Of a stretch of DNA of 8,981 nucleotides, positions 7,895 through 8,981 are shown in pieces. The translations under genes were made by a program, and so were the position numbers. Location of the stretch: contig JAJECB010000171.1 in NCBI GenBank assembly GCA_022822245.1, forward strand, positions 1 to 8,981, written 5' to 3'. Positions within the stretch are counted from its first letter, which is position 1. The number at the start of each line of letters is the position of its first letter. The notes beneath the pieces were generated by a model. The model searched no databases, was not told where the DNA came from, and worked only from the letters and a program-made list of their open reading frames with translations. Origin of the DNA: Gammaproteobacteria bacterium. GTDB taxonomy: Bacteria > Pseudomonadota > Gammaproteobacteria > HK1.

Positions 7895-7905
7895 CCGCCG
7901 ATCAA
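7877..7905 (-). promoter_or_regulatory. Candidate internal promoter for tdm and the ATPase genes
   Basis: In the 172-bp gap between the regulator stop and the tdm start, the minus strand has TTGATC (7905-7900, 4 of 6) and TGCAAT (7882-7877, 4 of 6) with a 17-base spacer. Transcription would start near 7870, giving a leader of about 69 bases that includes a small hairpin (CCGGC/GCCGG, 7844-7856). The size of the gap itself suggests separate control from gntR. A nearby palindrome, CCAA-A-TTGG on the minus strand (7934-7926), could be an additional operator. Confidence 0.35.
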
Positions 7906-7973
7906 ACGGAAGAACCGGTTTCGTACCAATTTGGGAAGGGAGACGGACATCTGCGCTCCTGGACCGGCCATCC

Positions 7974-8681
7974 TCACGAGGATGCGGCATCGACGAGGGA
8001 TTTGCGCGCGAGGTCGAGGTGCGCCCGCATCGCCCGGGCGGCCCGCTCCGCGTCGCGCCGCCGCACCGACTCGAAGACCTCGCGGTGCTGTGCGTTGTAG
8101 CGCCGGATCATCGCCCGGGTCAGGGTGATCTGGCGCATCCTCGCCCATTCGGCGTTGTTCCGGACCTCGCTCACGCGCTCCGTGATCCAGACCAGCATCG
8201 CGTTCCTCGTGCACTCCGAGAGCGCGAGATGGAACGTCTCGTCGCCTACCGCGAACGCGTCGGGGTCGTCCTCGCTTCGCTCCATGACGTCGAGGGCCCG
8301 CTCCGCCTTCGAGAGCGCGCGCTCGGTCGCGTTGAGCACCGCGAGGCGCACGATCTGGGGTTCGAGCGCAAAGCGGGTGTCGATGAGCTCGAGGGGGCTC
8401 GTCGAGCGGGCGATCAACGCGGTCTCCACCTCGGAGTAGGCCACGTAGGTGCCGCTCCCCGGTCGCTTCTCGACGAATCCCGCCTCCTCGAGCCGGCGCA
8501 GCGCGTCACGCACCGTGCCCCGCGACACTCCGAACTGCTCCGCGAACGCCCGCTCGGGGGGGAGCCTCTCGCCGTTCAGCAGCTCGCCGCCGGTGATCCG
8601 GCGCCGGACGTAGACCGCGATGTCTCCGGCCCCGACCTTGTAGGGGCGGTCGCGGGGCGGAGGAGGGGGGTCAGCGCGCAT
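7974..8681 (-). CDS. GntR-family transcriptional regulator, FadR subfamily (FCD domain)
   Basis: This 235-residue protein has an N-terminal winged helix-turn-helix of the GntR type: LPPERAFAEQFGVSRGTVRD (40-59), followed by ALRRLEEAGFVEKRPGSGTYV (60-80). The all-helical C-terminal FCD ligand domain spans about 98-228. Asp147, His151, His199 and His221 match the usual FCD metal ligands, so a small carboxylate or similar effector is likely. The start is ATG 8681 with only a weak GGTG upstream, and it lies inside one arm of a long inverted repeat that could hide it in RNA. The gene precedes tdm by 172 bp on the same strand and probably controls the tmm, transporter and tdm units; that target set is inferred from position. 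The Pro-rich first ten residues lie before the winged helix and are probably disordered. Confidence 0.93.
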   Translation of the reverse strand: MRADPPPPPRDRPYKVGAGDIAVYVRRRITGGELLNGERLPPERAFAEQFGVSRGTVRDALRRLEEAGFVEKRPGSGTYVAYSEVETALIARSTSPLELIDTRFALEPQIVRLAVLNATERALSKAERALDVMERSEDDPDAFAVGDETFHLALSECTRNAMLVWITERVSEVRNNAEWARMRQITLTRAMIRRYNAQHREVFESVRRRDAERAARAMRAHLDLARKSLVDAASS

Positions 8682-8712
8682 GTTTCACCGCCATTTCCGT
8701 GCGATCCGGTCT

Positions 8713-8739
8713 TGTGGAGACATCTCGCATGTTTCCACA
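8713..8739. repeat. 27-bp near-perfect inverted repeat upstream of gntR
   Basis: Arms TGTGGAGACAT (8713-8723) and ATGTTTCCACA (8729-8739) match at 10 of 11 positions; the eleventh is a G-T pair, and the spacer is CTCGC. The repeat ends 32 bp upstream of the gntR ATG. It suits either an autoregulatory operator or a stable leader hairpin. Its arm contains CATGTTTC, which is repeated at the gntR start (8679-8686). Confidence 0.6.
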
Positions 8740-8763
8740 TTTCCGCGGCATCCCGATGCCCCG

Positions 8764-8792
8764 ACCCGAAAGGCCCGGGGAGCTCTTCGGGT
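8764..8792. repeat. Inverted repeat ACCCGAA/TTCGGGT upstream of gntR
   Basis: Perfect 7-bp arms (8764-8770 and 8786-8792) flank a 15-bp GC-rich spacer. The CCCGAA/TTCGGG core is the same as in the leader repeat at 391-407 of the transporter operon, which may mean a common binding protein or may be chance. Confidence 0.4.
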
Positions 8793-8801
8793 GACCATCA
8801 A

Positions 8802-8830
8802 GCTCGAGAAATTCGCAGGATTCTTCGAGC
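8802..8830. repeat. Inverted repeat GCTCGAGAA/TTC.TCGAGC upstream of gntR
   Basis: Nine base pairs form between 8802-8810 and 8821-8830 with one bulged base (8824) and a 10-base loop. It is the third hairpin enclosed by the long inverted repeat around the gntR start. Confidence 0.4.
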
Positions 8831-8863
8831 AGGCGGCGAAAATCGGTGAAACATGCGCGCAGA

Positions 8864-8981
8864 TGGTCACTGTCTCCCCTAACGAGGCTTCGCCTCAGAC
8901 CGACGAGGCCTGTGTTGCCGGGGTGAGACGGACTCCGGCCGCTGCTCCGCTCTGCGGACGGATCCGCGTTCATAGTCGCCG
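8864..8981. other. Right-edge non-coding stretch with short hairpins
   Basis: No credible gene is visible here. GAGGC/GCCTC (8884-8896) forms a short stem, and TCCGC/GCGGA (8946-8958) competes with GCGGA/TCCGC (8954-8967). GTGACCAT (8791-8798) is also complementary to ATGGTCAC (8863-8870). No convincing -35/-10 pair for gntR was found, so its promoter may lie here unrecognised or beyond the right edge. Confidence 0.3.

Larger units (their letters stand above)
8671..8863 (-). repeat. Long inverted repeat enclosing three hairpins, overlapping the gntR start codon; candidate structured leader
   Basis: The 17-bp sequence at 8674-8690 is exactly the reverse complement of 8844-8860 (CGGTGAAACATGCGCGC). 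Pairing extends inward by 4 bp (8693-8696 with 8843-8840) past a 2-base bulge (8691-8692), and outward by 2 bp (8671-8672 with 8863-8862) past one mismatch. Between the arms lie inverted repeats at 8713-8739, 8764-8792 and 8802-8830. In a gntR transcript the 3' arm contains the start codon and its weak ribosome-binding site, so the closed form would block translation. No T-run is present. A short mobile element with terminal inverted repeats is the main alternative. Confidence 0.55.

Noticed and set aside
5462..8128. 888-residue open frame on the plus strand opposite tdm
   Set aside because: It is antisense to a gene with clear family motifs, has low-complexity Arg/Gly/Glu-rich content and no recognisable domain; it arises from strong GC bias at third codon positions.
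8669..8869. GGTCA at 8669-8673 and 8865-8869 as a target-site duplication around the inverted repeat
   Set aside because: The right copy is four bases away from the repeat end while the left copy abuts it, and a 5-mer match is easily chance.
8671..8973. 100-residue minus-strand frame ending 11 bp inside gntR, as if translationally coupled
   Set aside because: Third-position GC is clearly lower than in the real genes, there is no recognisable family or visible ribosome-binding site, and it runs straight through the nested inverted repeats.

Overview
The window comes from a high-GC bacterium. Coding DNA has strongly G/C-biased third codon positions, and long spurious antisense frames run opposite the real genes. 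The gene content (a Tat-exported binding protein, trimethylamine monooxygenase and a DUF1989-GcvT trimethylamine N-oxide demethylase) best fits a methylated-amine-using alphaproteobacterium. That placement is inference; no phylogenetic marker is present.

Layout: the left edge holds the first 43 codons of a trimethylamine monooxygenase (tmm) on the minus strand. Divergent from it, across a 302-bp AT-rich control region (132-433), run a plus-strand Tat-type periplasmic binding protein (434-1729) and two LIV-type permeases (1963-2835, 2869-3882). Convergent with these, on the minus strand, is a probable operon read from right to left: a GntR/FCD regulator (8681-7974), the TMAO demethylase tdm (7801-5420) and two LIV-type ATPases (5399-4635, 4645-3938). 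The two operons meet tail to tail across a 55-bp gap containing a GC-rich hairpin. The right end (8682-8981) has no credible gene but is very rich in inverted repeats.

How the genes work together (inference from family knowledge): Tmm would oxidise trimethylamine to TMAO. Tdm would split TMAO to dimethylamine and formaldehyde, and its GcvT-like C-terminal half would hand the formaldehyde to tetrahydrofolate. The five ABC components form a complete LIV/HAAT-type importer split over two operons. Because it lies between tmm and tdm, the most economical guess is that it imports a methylated amine. The TMAO importer known to me, TmoXWV, belongs to a different ABC family, so this may be an undescribed route. 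The GntR/FCD protein is the obvious local regulator.

The most unusual non-coding structure lies upstream of the regulator. A 17-bp exact inverted repeat (8674-8690 against 8844-8860), extendable to about 23 pairs, has its inner arm over the gntR start codon and encloses three further hairpins. This is the shape of a structured leader RNA, or of a small terminal-inverted-repeat element.
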